NCBI GenBank assembly: GCA_021790035.1
Contig: JAJYIO010000084.1
Location: 1 to 8,389, forward strand
Origin: a bacterium
GTDB lineage: Bacteria; Cyanobacteriota; Sericytochromatia; S15B-MN24; VGJW01
Length of the DNA stretch: 8,389 bases
Direction of reading: 5' to 3'
The translations under genes and the position numbers were made by a program. Of this stretch, positions 1 through 6,671 are shown piece after piece. The notes under the pieces are model-generated. The model made no database searches, was not told where the DNA came from, and saw only the letters and a program-made list of their open reading frames with translations. Numbering within the stretch: the stretch's first letter is position 1; each line of letters begins with the position of its first letter.

Positions 1-389
1 AGGTGGGCAACGAGGCTCAGATCGGCGTCGTGGACACGGCCCTGGCGGAACTTGCCCTGGGTACCGGCGATCGCGAAGGAGCCCGGGCGCTCGCCGAGGC
101 CGCGGTTCGAACCCTGCGGGCGGCAGACCGTCGGCTCGACCTGGGGCGCGCCCTCTTGGTGGCAGAGGTTGCGGACCCGGCCGGTGGTTCCCGGCTCGAA
201 GAGGCGATCGAGATCTTCGACGGCCTCGGTGCTCGGCTCGATCTCGCGCGGGCTCAGAACCTGCGCTCGGGAGCCGGGGCTTCCGGAGATCCGGCTCCAT
301 CGGCTACCGGGGGACCGGCTCGCGCTGACGACTCCGGCCGGAGTGACGAGGTCGGGGACCGACCGGAGGGGGAAAGGAGCTTGCGATGA
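1..389 (+). CDS. C-terminal part of a TPR-like protein (5' end outside window)
   Basis: The frame is open from the left edge, so this is the tail of a longer gene; the GTG at position 3 is probably an internal codon, not the start. About 85 residues form Ala/Leu/Arg/Glu-rich helical pairs. These include LAELALGTGDREGARALAEAA and a closing LEEAIEIFDGLGARLDLARAQ, a pattern typical of tetratricopeptide repeats at the C-terminus of large signalling proteins such as AAA/cyclase or LuxR/SARP-type regulators. The last 35 or so residues are rich in Gly, Ala, Pro, Asp and Ser and look disordered. The catalytic or DNA-binding part is not in the window, so the function cannot be assigned. The stop overlaps the start of the next gene by 4 bases (ATGA), which suggests one transcript and coupled translation with the prepilin-like gene. 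Confidence 0.6.
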   Translation, partial: VGNEAQIGVVDTALAELALGTGDREGARALAEAAVRTLRAADRRLDLGRALLVAEVADPAGGSRLEEAIEIFDGLGARLDLARAQNLRSGAGASGDPAPSATGGPARADDSGRSDEVGDRPEGERSLR

Positions 390-1099
390 GCCACGATCGG
401 TTCGCGGGTCGGAGGTGCCAGCGGTCGCCTGCCCGGGGCGACCATCGGCAGCAGATGCCCCGAGGAGAGGGCCAGCGTGGCTTCACCCTCATGGAGATCA
501 TCCTGGTGATCGTCATCGGAGTGACGCTGCTGTTCAGCGCCACCGTGATCTTCAATGTCGCGCGCAACAGCGCCGCGACTTCCCGGGCTCGCGACAAGGT
601 GCTGGCCCTGCAAAGTCTGGTGGAGCAGGTCGCGTCGGCGCAGGCCGGGACGTACCCGGACATGATTCAGCTGCCGCAGCTCTGGGCGCAGCACCGGCCG
701 ACGGACTACGACGTGAGCCCGTGGGGCGGTTACATCACGCACGGGTGCCCGGATGGAACGAGCACGCCACCTGCGGGTTACACCGCCTCGTTCTACGCCG
801 GGCTCGCCGGGCAGGCCACGCCCGTGGGGATGACGTACTCCGTCGGAGCCGCCCCCACGACTTGCGGGTACCAGGACCTCGCGGCGCAGGCCTACAACCA
901 GACATCCTTTCCACCGCCGCCGGCTTCGGCCTCCGTCGGCGAGCTGGACTACCGGGTGATACTCGCCGACGCCACGGCATCCTTCTGGGATGCTTCCATG
1001 AACGACAACGTCACCGTCCGGTCCTATGCCATCTCGATCCGCGGCGAGGACGACAACGACATGTTCTATCAGGGCCATCCCGGCGGGGCCGTTCCCTGA
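386..1099 (+). CDS. Type IV prepilin / pseudopilin-like protein
   Basis: This is a 237-residue protein carrying the class III signal of type IV pilins and type II secretion pseudopilins. A basic leader ends in Gly32, followed by FTLMEIILVIVIG with Glu at position +5 of the predicted mature protein. A hydrophobic helix runs from about 33 to 58 and a polar helix to about 85. Prepilin peptidase would cut after Gly32 and the product would sit in the inner membrane or assemble into a filament. The C-terminal globular part has two cysteines (C121, C160), a possible disulfide, and a Pro-rich stretch near 175-180. The chosen ATG has a good ribosome site (GGAAAGGAG at 371-379, 6-base spacing) and overlaps the upstream stop. 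A second ATG at 455 would give the more usual 9-residue leader but lacks a clear ribosome site. No other pilus gene is visible, so major pilin, minor pilin and pseudopilin cannot be told apart. Confidence 0.85.
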   Translation: MSHDRFAGRRCQRSPARGDHRQQMPRGEGQRGFTLMEIILVIVIGVTLLFSATVIFNVARNSAATSRARDKVLALQSLVEQVASAQAGTYPDMIQLPQLWAQHRPTDYDVSPWGGYITHGCPDGTSTPPAGYTASFYAGLAGQATPVGMTYSVGAAPTTCGYQDLAAQAYNQTSFPPPPASASVGELDYRVILADATASFWDASMNDNVTVRSYAISIRGEDDNDMFYQGHPGGAVP

Positions 1100-1204
1100 C
1101 GACCGGTCGGATGGCTCCCCTCCAGAGGAACCGGAGCCCCGGGCGGGCGCACCACAACTGACGGCTTGCTGGTTCCCGGGGGCGTCCGTTCGAGGGCTGG
1201 GGCC

Positions 1205-1218
1205 AGCACAGTCGTGCT
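1205..1218. repeat. Short dyad overlapping the tig promoter
   Basis: AGCAC at 1205-1209 and GTGCT at 1214-1218 form a perfect 5-bp inverted repeat with a 4-base centre (AGTC). It overlaps the TG and the first T of the extended -10 element of the tig-clpP-clpX promoter. The position suits a repressor operator. The half-sites equal the AGCAC/GTGCT core of the HrcA-binding CIRCE element, but the spacing is far too short for CIRCE. It may be chance. Confidence 0.3.
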
Positions 1219-1223
1219 ATACT
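1215..1223 (+). promoter_or_regulatory. Extended -10 promoter of tig-clpP-clpX
   Basis: TGC followed by TATACT (1218-1223) is a sigma-70-type extended -10 element matching TATAAT at five of six positions. No good -35 is visible at 16-18 bp, which is compatible with an extended -10 promoter. Transcription would start near 1230 and give an untranslated leader of about 150 nt before tig. It is the only clear AT-rich promoter-like element between the prepilin stop and tig. Confidence 0.6.
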
Positions 1224-1378
1224 TTGAAGATCCATTGGTACCCAGCCGGCAAGCGCTCTCTAGCACCGGTGGGGTGAGGGCTCCCTGGCCGGTCCGATTG
1301 TGCCCGTGCACTCGGCAAGGCGCGGAGATTCTGTTGCGGGACCGGAGATCGCCCGCTTTTGTGGCCAGGAGGCCGTTC

Positions 1379-2740
1379 GTGAAAGTCACCCTCGAAAAGA
1401 AGGAAAAGAACCAGGTCGAACTTGCCGTCGAGATCGAGAAGGAGACGGTCGAGAAGGCATACGAGCGCGCCTACCGGGAGATCAGTCAGCACGTCTTCAT
1501 CCCGGGATTCAGGCGGGGCAAGGCACCGCGACAGCTGATCGAGCGCCATGTCGGCGAGGATGCGGTGCGTCAGGAAGCCGAGAAGGCGCTGGCCAACGAC
1601 AGCTACAACAAGGCCATCGTCGAGGCCAACGTGGAGCCCATCAGCCAGCCGCGCTACGAGGTGGTAGCCCTCAAGAAGGGCGAATCGGCCACGTTCCGGT
1701 ACATGGTCGAGGTTCGTCCGGACGTCGAACTCGGTTCCTACCTCGGCCTCAAGGTCGACACCAGGCGCCGCGAGGTGACCGCGGACGAGTTCGATCGCAG
1801 CATGGAAGGTTTGCTGACGCGCAAGGCCAAGTTCGAGACCGTCGATCGTCCAGCTCAGACGGGCGACCTGACCCTCATCGACTTCAAGGGCACGATCGAC
1901 GGCACTGCCTTCGAGGGCGGGACGGCGACCGGCTTCCGGGTCGAGATCCAGCCGGGCCGCTTCATCCCCGGGTTCGTCGAGGGCCTCGTCGGCATGAAGG
2001 CCGGCGACGAGAAGGACCTCGAGATCAAGATGCCCGAGGACTACCACGCCAAGGAGCTTGCGGGCAAGGACACCGTGTTCCACCTGGTCGTACACGAGGT
2101 CCAGGAGCGCAAGCTCCCGGAGCTGACCGACGAGCTGGCCAAGGAGCTCGGCGCCGAGGGCGTCGACGACCTCAAGGCCAAGGTCAAGGAGCAACTGGAC
2201 GGCGCCGCCGAGGAGCAGTGGGAGGTCGAGGGTCGTAAAGAGTTGCTCGAAAAGATCGTCGCGGGCTGTTCGATGGAAGTCCCCGAGTCGATGATCAAGC
2301 GGGAGATCTACTTCCTGTTGCAGCAGCACTTCGATAGCCTGGCCCGCCAGGGCGTCGATGTCCGCCAGATGTTCACGGAGGAGACCCGCGCCGAGTGGGA
2401 GAAGCGGTTCGAGGAAGAAGCCACCAAGCGCCTTCGCACCAGCTTGACCCTGGGCGCGATCGCCCGCAAGGAGGGAATCACCGTCAGCGATCAGGACGTC
2501 GCCGAGGCGATCGCCGAGTACGCTGCCATGCTGGGGCGCGATCCTCAGCAATTCGCCGACGAGATCGTCAAGGATGGCCGGTACGCAGCGCTTGCCGACG
2601 AGGTCCTTTCCAACAACATCATCGAGTGGCTCTACGAGCGCGCAGAGGTCGAGGGTCGGCCTCAAGCATCAGGCGACCAGGCTGCCCAGTCGGCCGAACA
2701 AGTTGCAACGCCCGAGGTTCCTGCGGGCGAGACGAAGTAG
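1379..2740 (+). CDS. tig: Trigger factor, ribosome-associated chaperone and peptidyl-prolyl isomerase
   Basis: This cytosolic chaperone binds ribosomal protein L23 at the tunnel exit, shields nascent chains and has prolyl isomerase activity. The predicted protein has 453 residues. The N-terminal ribosome-binding domain contains the signature GFRRGKAP at residues 43-50, the same numbering as GFRK in Escherichia coli. The FKBP-type domain spans about 161-245 (TGDLTLIDFKGTIDG through FHLVVHEV), and the helical substrate-binding domain about 246-425. The last 25 or so residues are Ala/Gln/Glu-rich and probably disordered. The frame is open further upstream, but I chose the GTG at 1379 because AGGAGG (1367-1372) lies 6 bases before it, and because the product then starts VKVTLEKKEKNQVELAVEI, as expected for the family. 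It is the first gene of an operon with clpP and clpX, a common bacterial arrangement. Confidence 0.95.
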   Translation: MKVTLEKKEKNQVELAVEIEKETVEKAYERAYREISQHVFIPGFRRGKAPRQLIERHVGEDAVRQEAEKALANDSYNKAIVEANVEPISQPRYEVVALKKGESATFRYMVEVRPDVELGSYLGLKVDTRRREVTADEFDRSMEGLLTRKAKFETVDRPAQTGDLTLIDFKGTIDGTAFEGGTATGFRVEIQPGRFIPGFVEGLVGMKAGDEKDLEIKMPEDYHAKELAGKDTVFHLVVHEVQERKLPELTDELAKELGAEGVDDLKAKVKEQLDGAAEEQWEVEGRKELLEKIVAGCSMEVPESMIKREIYFLLQQHFDSLARQGVDVRQMFTEETRAEWEKRFEEEATKRLRTSLTLGAIARKEGITVSDQDVAEAIAEYAAMLGRDPQQFADEIVKDGRYAALADEVLSNNIIEWLYERAEVEGRPQASGDQAAQSAEQVATPEVPAGETK

Positions 2741-2752
2741 GAGAAATCAGAC

Positions 2753-3436
2753 GTGGAGATCCTCAATCGCAGCAACATCGCGAGCCCATACGCGGGTCTC
2801 GTCCCCATGGTGGTCGAGCAGACCAGTCGTGGTGAGCGTGCCTACGACATCTTCAGCCGCCTTCTCAAGGAGCGCATCATCTTCCTCGGCACGCCGATCG
2901 ACGATGGGGTCGCGAGCCTCATCATCTCGCAGCTCCTGTTCCTCGAGGCCGAGGATCCCACCAAGGACATCAACCTCTACATCAACAGCCCGGGCGGCGT
3001 CGTCACTGCGGGTCTGGCCATCTACGACACCATGCAGTACATCAAGTCGCCGGTGAGCACGATCTGCATCGGCCAGGCGGCCTCGATGGGATCCTTCCTG
3101 CTCTGCGCCGGGGCCCCGGGCAAGCGCATCGCCCTGCCGAACGCACGCATCATGATCCACCAGCCTCTGGGCGGAGCTCAGGGTCAGGCGACCGACATCG
3201 AGATCCAGGCTGCCGAGATCCTCAGGTTGAAGCGCCGGCTCAACGAACTCATGAGCATCCACAGCGCCCAGTCGATCAAGAAGATCGAGAAGGACACCGA
3301 CCGTGACTTCTTCATGAGCCCTCAAGAAGCCAAGGACTACGGATTGATCGACGAAGTCCTGGTGCCGCGGATCGGTCAGGACAAGGTCCCGATGCCTCCA
3401 GCCGAAGGCACGGGCGGAGGAAGCTCGGATGGCTAA
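2753..3436 (+). CDS. clpP: ATP-dependent Clp protease proteolytic subunit
   Basis: This is the serine peptidase that forms the tetradecameric chamber of ClpXP/ClpAP in the cytosol. The protein has 227 residues. The catalytic triad is intact and falls at the same numbers as in the E. coli precursor: Ser111 (in GQAASMGS), His136 (in MIHQP) and Asp185 (in DTDRDFF). The sequence LVPMVVEQTSRGERAYDIF near residues 16-34 marks the mature N-terminus, so about 14 residues before it may be a removable propeptide. The C-terminus is a short Gly/Ser-rich tail. Translation starts at GTG 2753, with AGGAGA at 2739-2744 overlapping the tig stop codon; only 12 bases separate the two genes. The 3' end overlaps the start of clpX by 8 bases, so the protease and its unfoldase are made together. 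Confidence 0.96.
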   Translation: MEILNRSNIASPYAGLVPMVVEQTSRGERAYDIFSRLLKERIIFLGTPIDDGVASLIISQLLFLEAEDPTKDINLYINSPGGVVTAGLAIYDTMQYIKSPVSTICIGQAASMGSFLLCAGAPGKRIALPNARIMIHQPLGGAQGQATDIEIQAAEILRLKRRLNELMSIHSAQSIKKIEKDTDRDFFMSPQEAKDYGLIDEVLVPRIGQDKVPMPPAEGTGGGSSDG

Positions 3437-4721
3437 AGACGATTTTGGCAAGGGGCAACCCAAGTGCTCGTTCTGCGGCAAGACGCAGGACCAGGTTCGC
3501 AAGCTCATTGCTGCTCCCGGGGTCTATATCTGCGACGAGTGCGTGGATCTTTGCAACGAGATCCTCGACGAGGAGCTCTATGATAACCAGCGCAGCGCCG
3601 AGAGCCCCCCGCTAGATCTGGGCGATATTCCCAAGCCCAAGTCCATCAAGAAGATCCTCGATCAGCACGTGATTGGCCAGGAAGACGCCAAGAAGATCCT
3701 GGCGGTCGCCGTTTACAATCACTACAAGCGGCTCTCCAGCCACGAGCAGGAGAACGAAGAAGTCGAGATCCACAAGAGCAACATCCTGCTCATCGGACCC
3801 ACGGGCTCGGGCAAGACCCTGCTGGCGCAGACCCTTGCCAAGATCCTCAACGTTCCGTTCGCGATCGCCGATGCTACCACGCTCACCGAGGCGGGATACG
3901 TCGGCGAGGACGTCGAGAACATCCTGCTTCGCCTGCTGCAGGCCGCGGATTACGACATCAAGCGCGCCGAGCGGGGTATCGTCTACATCGACGAGATCGA
4001 CAAGATCGCCCGCAAGAGCGAGAACCCCTCCATCACGCGTGACGTCTCGGGCGAGGGCGTCCAGCAGGCGCTGCTCAAGATGCTGGAGGGCACGACGGCC
4101 AACGTCCCGCCACAGGGCGGTCGCAAGCACCCCTACCAGGAATTCATCCAGATCGACACCACCAACATCCTGTTCGTGGTGGGCGGGGCGTTCATCGGGC
4201 TCGACAAGATCATCGAGACCCGGGTCGGCAAGAAATCCATCGGGTTCGGGGCCGACGTCAAGGGGCCCGAGGACAAGAGTCTCGGGGAGCTCTATCGGGC
4301 GCTTTCGCCCGAGGACCTGCTCAAGTATGGCCTGATTCCCGAGTTCATCGGCCGCATTCCGGTCGTCGCCACCCTCGATGCTCTGGACGAGGCAGCGCTG
4401 GTGCGCATCCTCACCGAGCCCAAGAGCGCCATCGTCAAGCAGTACCGGCGTCTTCTGGCCATGGACGGGGTCGAGCTCGAATTCAGCCACGACTCCCTGG
4501 GCGCGATCGCCAAGGAAGCCCTCAAGCGCAAGACCGGGGCTCGTGCCCTGCGCAGCATCGTCGAGGAGTTGATGCTCGACGTCATGTACGAGGCTCCCAG
4601 TCGGGGCGACCTCAAGAAGGTCATCTTGACCCAGGACCTCGTCGAGCGCCGCTCGAGCTCGGCGTTGCTGGTCATGGCCGAGGGCAAGAAGGCCGCCAAG
4701 AACCAGGAGAAGTCGGCCTAA
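3429..4721 (+). CDS. clpX: ClpX, AAA+ unfoldase subunit of the Clp protease
   Basis: This ATP-driven ring recognises tagged proteins, unfolds them and feeds them to ClpP. The 430-residue length is normal. All expected elements are present: an N-terminal C4 zinc finger (Cys13, Cys16, Cys35, Cys38), Walker A GPTGSGKT (123-130), the pore-1 loop GYVGED (156-161), Walker B IVYIDEID (184-191), the RKH pore loop (232-234), the IGF loop that docks on ClpP (271-273), the arginine-finger segment PEFIGRIP (about 304-311) and sensor 2 TGARALR (369-375). The residues after the finger (LCNEILDEEL) are of a cyanobacterial-like type. The start ATG has GGAGGA at 3416-3421 and overlaps the end of clpP, implying translational coupling. 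The C-terminal tail is Lys/Ala-rich. An intact IGF loop next to clpP supports a working ClpXP pair. Confidence 0.97.
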   Translation: MAKDDFGKGQPKCSFCGKTQDQVRKLIAAPGVYICDECVDLCNEILDEELYDNQRSAESPPLDLGDIPKPKSIKKILDQHVIGQEDAKKILAVAVYNHYKRLSSHEQENEEVEIHKSNILLIGPTGSGKTLLAQTLAKILNVPFAIADATTLTEAGYVGEDVENILLRLLQAADYDIKRAERGIVYIDEIDKIARKSENPSITRDVSGEGVQQALLKMLEGTTANVPPQGGRKHPYQEFIQIDTTNILFVVGGAFIGLDKIIETRVGKKSIGFGADVKGPEDKSLGELYRALSPEDLLKYGLIPEFIGRIPVVATLDALDEAALVRILTEPKSAIVKQYRRLLAMDGVELEFSHDSLGAIAKEALKRKTGARALRSIVEELMLDVMYEAPSRGDLKKVILTQDLVERRSSSALLVMAEGKKAAKNQEKSA

Positions 4722-4818
4722 ACCCTTTCCAGGTTAAGGGGTCCGTCCGCGCTGTCGACGCCGCCTTCGGGGTGCGGGCATCTGCCCTTGGCATGCGGGA
4801 CGGCTACCGGTACCGGGA

Positions 4819-5715
4819 TCAGACGACCTGATACTCGGGCACGAGTCCCGGGAACAGCGGCATCTGATGTGCCGCGGCAGTGTCCGGGCGAGAACCACGG
4901 GCCCGGCCTCGTCCGGGCGTCGTCTTCGGGCGAGCGGCTGGCGGAAGCTCGCCGGGCCGAGCAGACGGTTCCGGCTCGGCCGTTCCGAAGTCGGTTGCCT
5001 GCGGGAGCGGAAACTCCACCGCAAGCGCGTCGAGCGCCTCACGCCCCCGATCGCTGAAGGAAAGAGGAAGCGGCGGAGCGGTCGCGGAAGCCTGCAGGCG
5101 AACCGGAGCCGGCGTCGGATCGACGCTGGCGATGGCGTCAAAAGGCAGCTGTGCCGCCGCTCGTGCCGAGCCCAGAGACGGCCGTGCGGACTCGTCTTGC
5201 GCCGAGATGGCCCGCTCGAAGTGGGCCTGTGCCAGCCTCCGGATCCTGCGCCAGTCGGGCTCGAACCGACTGACCAGGGTCCAGAACCTGGGCGAATGGT
5301 CCGGGATCTTGAGGTGGGCGAGTTCGTGCAGGATCAGGTAGCGCAGGACCTGCGGGGGAAGACCGTTGACCGCATATCTGGAGAACGTAAGCACACCGGT
5401 CCGGCAGTTGGCCTGAGCGAGCCGTGACCGCTTGGCCTTTCCCAGGCGGACCCCCGTGACGTGAACCTGCACCGTTTCCTGGTTGATCCGCTCGACGAGG
5501 GTCCAGAGATCCAGCTCCGAGAGCGGCGCTGCCTCCGGAACGGCCGGAAGGGACGCTAGCTGGGCCTGCCTGCGCAAGGCCCAGCGGTGGAAGCGAGCCA
5601 CTGCCGCCTCCTGCTCGGCCCGGGGCCAGTGGCGAGGCATGGAGACCAGCAGTTGCCCCTCTTCGACGTGCGCCCGGGCCGTGCGAGCTTGCACGTATGA
5701 CAGCTTAATCTCCAT
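4819..5715 (-). CDS. YgjP/DUF45-type (M48-like) zinc metallopeptidase with long disordered tail
   Basis: This 298-residue protein begins MEIKLSYVQARTARAHV and carries a zinc peptidase motif, HELAH (130-134: His130, Glu131, His134), followed by IPDHSPRFWTLV. That downstream His140-x-Pro-x-Phe-Trp pattern is typical of the YgjP/DUF45 (WLM-like) family, whose substrates are mostly unknown; related eukaryotic WLM/SprT enzymes cut proteins crosslinked to DNA. The conserved core ends near residue 170. About 125 further residues are rich in Ala, Pro, Arg and Gly, look disordered and end in QMPLFPGLVPEYQVV. Family members are usually much shorter, so this tail is unusual. There is no signal peptide, so it should be cytoplasmic. 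The start has no Shine-Dalgarno sequence; a -10-like element lies just upstream, suggesting a leaderless message. It is convergent with clpX and follows thioredoxin on the same strand. Confidence 0.85.
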   Translation of the reverse strand: MEIKLSYVQARTARAHVEEGQLLVSMPRHWPRAEQEAAVARFHRWALRRQAQLASLPAVPEAAPLSELDLWTLVERINQETVQVHVTGVRLGKAKRSRLAQANCRTGVLTFSRYAVNGLPPQVLRYLILHELAHLKIPDHSPRFWTLVSRFEPDWRRIRRLAQAHFERAISAQDESARPSLGSARAAAQLPFDAIASVDPTPAPVRLQASATAPPLPLSFSDRGREALDALAVEFPLPQATDFGTAEPEPSARPGELPPAARPKTTPGRGRARGSRPDTAAAHQMPLFPGLVPEYQVV

Positions 5716-5721
5716 GTTGAC

Positions 5722-5730
5722 ATACTAGCA
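5722..5730 (-). promoter_or_regulatory. Putative extended -10 element directly before the metallopeptidase start
   Basis: Read on the minus strand, TGC precedes TAGTAT, which ends only 6 bases before the ATG at 5715. Transcription would begin at or next to the A of the ATG, giving a leaderless mRNA. This fits the absence of any purine-rich ribosome site before the gene. No convincing -35 is visible. Confidence 0.45.
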
Positions 5731-5842
5731 TGCTCGAATGCCGACCGAGGTGAGGATTGCACGAAACGTCCCACCATGGCTCGAGGCCCGCTCGCCATGC
5801 CAGGGCCGGGTCCAGTCTGCGGACCTCGAACGCGTCAATCGG

Positions 5843-5858
5843 CCTGACCGAGGTCAGG
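5843..5858 (-). terminator. Perfect inverted repeat after thioredoxin, possible weak terminator
   Basis: CCTGACC (5843-5849) and GGTCAGG (5852-5858) form a perfect 7-bp dyad with a 2-base centre. As RNA it would fold as a 6-bp stem with a 4-nt loop. It starts 5 bases past the thioredoxin stop, where a terminator is expected, but no run of U follows on the minus strand. It could instead be a mRNA-stabilising hairpin or a protein-binding site. Confidence 0.35.
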
Positions 5859-5863
5859 AAGCG

Positions 5864-6190
5864 TCAGCCGAGCTTGGCGAGGATCTTGGGCTCGAGCTGG
5901 GCCTTGGGCATGTAGCCGATCAGGCGCTCGGCCGGCTCTCCGCCCTTGAAGAGGATCAGCGTAGGGATGCTCATGATCCCGTACTTTTGCGCGGTCGTGC
6001 CGTTCTCGTCGACATCCAGCCTGAGGATCTTGAGCTTGTCGCCGTGCTGCCCGGCGATCTCCTCGAGGATGGGGGCGATCATCTTGCACGGGCCGCACCA
6101 CTCCGCCCAGAAGTCCACCAGAACGGGCTTGTCGGCCTGCAGGACTTCGGTCTGGAAGTTGCTGTCGGTGACGGTTGGCAGCTTGCTCAT
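5864..6190 (-). CDS. trxA: Thioredoxin
   Basis: This small cytosolic dithiol-disulfide oxidoreductase is reduced by thioredoxin reductase and supplies electrons to targets such as ribonucleotide reductase and peroxiredoxins. The predicted 108-residue product has the classical active site WCGPC (Cys32, Cys35), the buried Asp26 and the cis-proline Pro76 in SIPT, all at the E. coli Trx1 numbers. There is no signal peptide. The frame could start 39 bases earlier at 6229, but that ATG overlaps a -10-like TAGAAT (6228-6233, minus strand). The ATG at 6190 is preceded by AAGGAGA at about 10 bases and gives the normal family length, so I chose it. It is transcribed divergently from the tRNA-Arg gene. 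The symbol is given by family; a genome may carry several thioredoxins. Confidence 0.94.
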   Translation of the reverse strand: MSKLPTVTDSNFQTEVLQADKPVLVDFWAEWCGPCKMIAPILEEIAGQHGDKLKILRLDVDENGTTAQKYGIMSIPTLILFKGGEPAERLIGYMPKAQLEPKILAKLG

Positions 6191-6227
6191 GCGGAAAGGT
6201 CTCCTTACCAGATTGAACTTTCCTGTC

Positions 6228-6233
6228 ATTCTA
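6228..6233 (-). promoter_or_regulatory. -10 element of the thioredoxin gene
   Basis: On the minus strand this hexamer reads TAGAAT, five of six matches to TATAAT. It lies about 38 bases before the chosen start codon and would place the 5' end near 6221, leaving a leader of about 30 nt that includes the AAGGAGA ribosome site. No strong -35 is seen. Confidence 0.5.
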
Positions 6234-6353
6234 CACCGCGCGACCAGGCTTTCCGTAGTTCCGCTCGCCCTGCGGTGCCTGGCGATCGGTTTTGGGGCCC
6301 TGCCCCTTCGAGCCAGGCACCTCGCCGCACTCGGGTCTCGCTGTCTGGTTGCA

Positions 6354-6383
6354 TTGCGCTTTCGATGGGCTGCGGGTTAGAAT
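6354..6383 (+). promoter_or_regulatory. Promoter of the tRNA-Arg gene
   Basis: TAGAAT (6378-6383) ends 12 bases before the first base of the mature tRNA and matches the -10 consensus at five of six positions. A weak -35 candidate, TTGCGC (6354-6359), lies 18 bp upstream. The spacing implies a very short 5' leader to be removed by RNase P. Confidence 0.5.
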
Positions 6384-6395
6384 GGGTTCCTGCAC

Positions 6396-6469
<74 letters not shown>

Positions 6470-6476
6470 CTAGGTG

Positions 6477-6511
6477 GCGGGATCGGCCGAGAGGCTGGTC
6501 CCGCTTTTCTT
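6477..6511 (+). terminator. Strong intrinsic terminator after tRNA-Arg
   Basis: A 12-bp stem (6477-6488 with 6493-6504, including two G-T wobbles) is capped by a GAGA loop of the stable GNRA class. It is followed at once by TTTTCTT (6505-6511). This is a textbook Rho-independent terminator and separates the tRNA from the downstream ligase genes. Confidence 0.9.
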
Positions 6512-6612
6512 GACCCGCTCCAGGACGAAGCTCGACGGCTGGGATAGGCAAGGATAGGTGGGGGCAGGAGGTGCTCTCGCCGATCGGGCTCGCATGCCTA
6601 CCCGAGGGTCGG

Positions 6613-6642
6613 TTTACATCGAGCGCAGATTCCTGTTACGCT
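6613..6642 (+). promoter_or_regulatory. Putative promoter of the ATP-grasp gene pair
   Basis: TTTACA (6613-6618, five of six to TTGACA) is followed after 18 bp by TACGCT (6637-6642). A TG at 6634-6635 makes this an extended -10. The start point near 6649 would leave a leader of about 22 nt before the ATG at 6672. The promoter sits inside the longest possible frame of the gene, which argues for the ATG at 6672. Confidence 0.45.
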
Positions 6643-6671
6643 TCCGCCGTGCGATCCATTCCGTTGCAGCG

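Noticed and set aside
1113..1138. GGCTCC/GGAGCC hairpin after the prepilin gene
   Set aside because: It has a 6-bp stem, a large loop and no T-run, so it cannot be supported as an intrinsic terminator.
52..1161. A 369-codon plus-strand frame overlapping the TPR tail and the prepilin gene
   Set aside because: It is Arg/Pro/Gly-rich without domains and conflicts with the coupled TPR and prepilin frames, which have a ribosome site and a recognisable signal.
1205..1218. True CIRCE element (HrcA site)
   Set aside because: CIRCE needs long half-sites separated by 9 bases; here only the 5-base cores match and the gap is 4 bases.
1217..2665. A 482-codon open frame on the minus strand opposite tig
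   Set aside because: It is a mirror of the tig coding sequence in GC-rich DNA. It is Leu/Asp/Val/Gly-rich with no recognisable domain, whereas tig on the plus strand is unmistakable.
3612..4490. Long minus-strand frame opposite clpX, and a similar one opposite clpP at 2747-3508
   Set aside because: Both are the same GC-rich antisense effect; the plus-strand genes have full catalytic motifs and ribosome sites.
4723..4740. Possible hairpin just after clpX (CCCTT/AAGGG, 8-nt loop)
   Set aside because: The stem is only 5 bp with no T-run on either strand. The 97-bp convergent gap 4722-4818 shows no convincing terminator.
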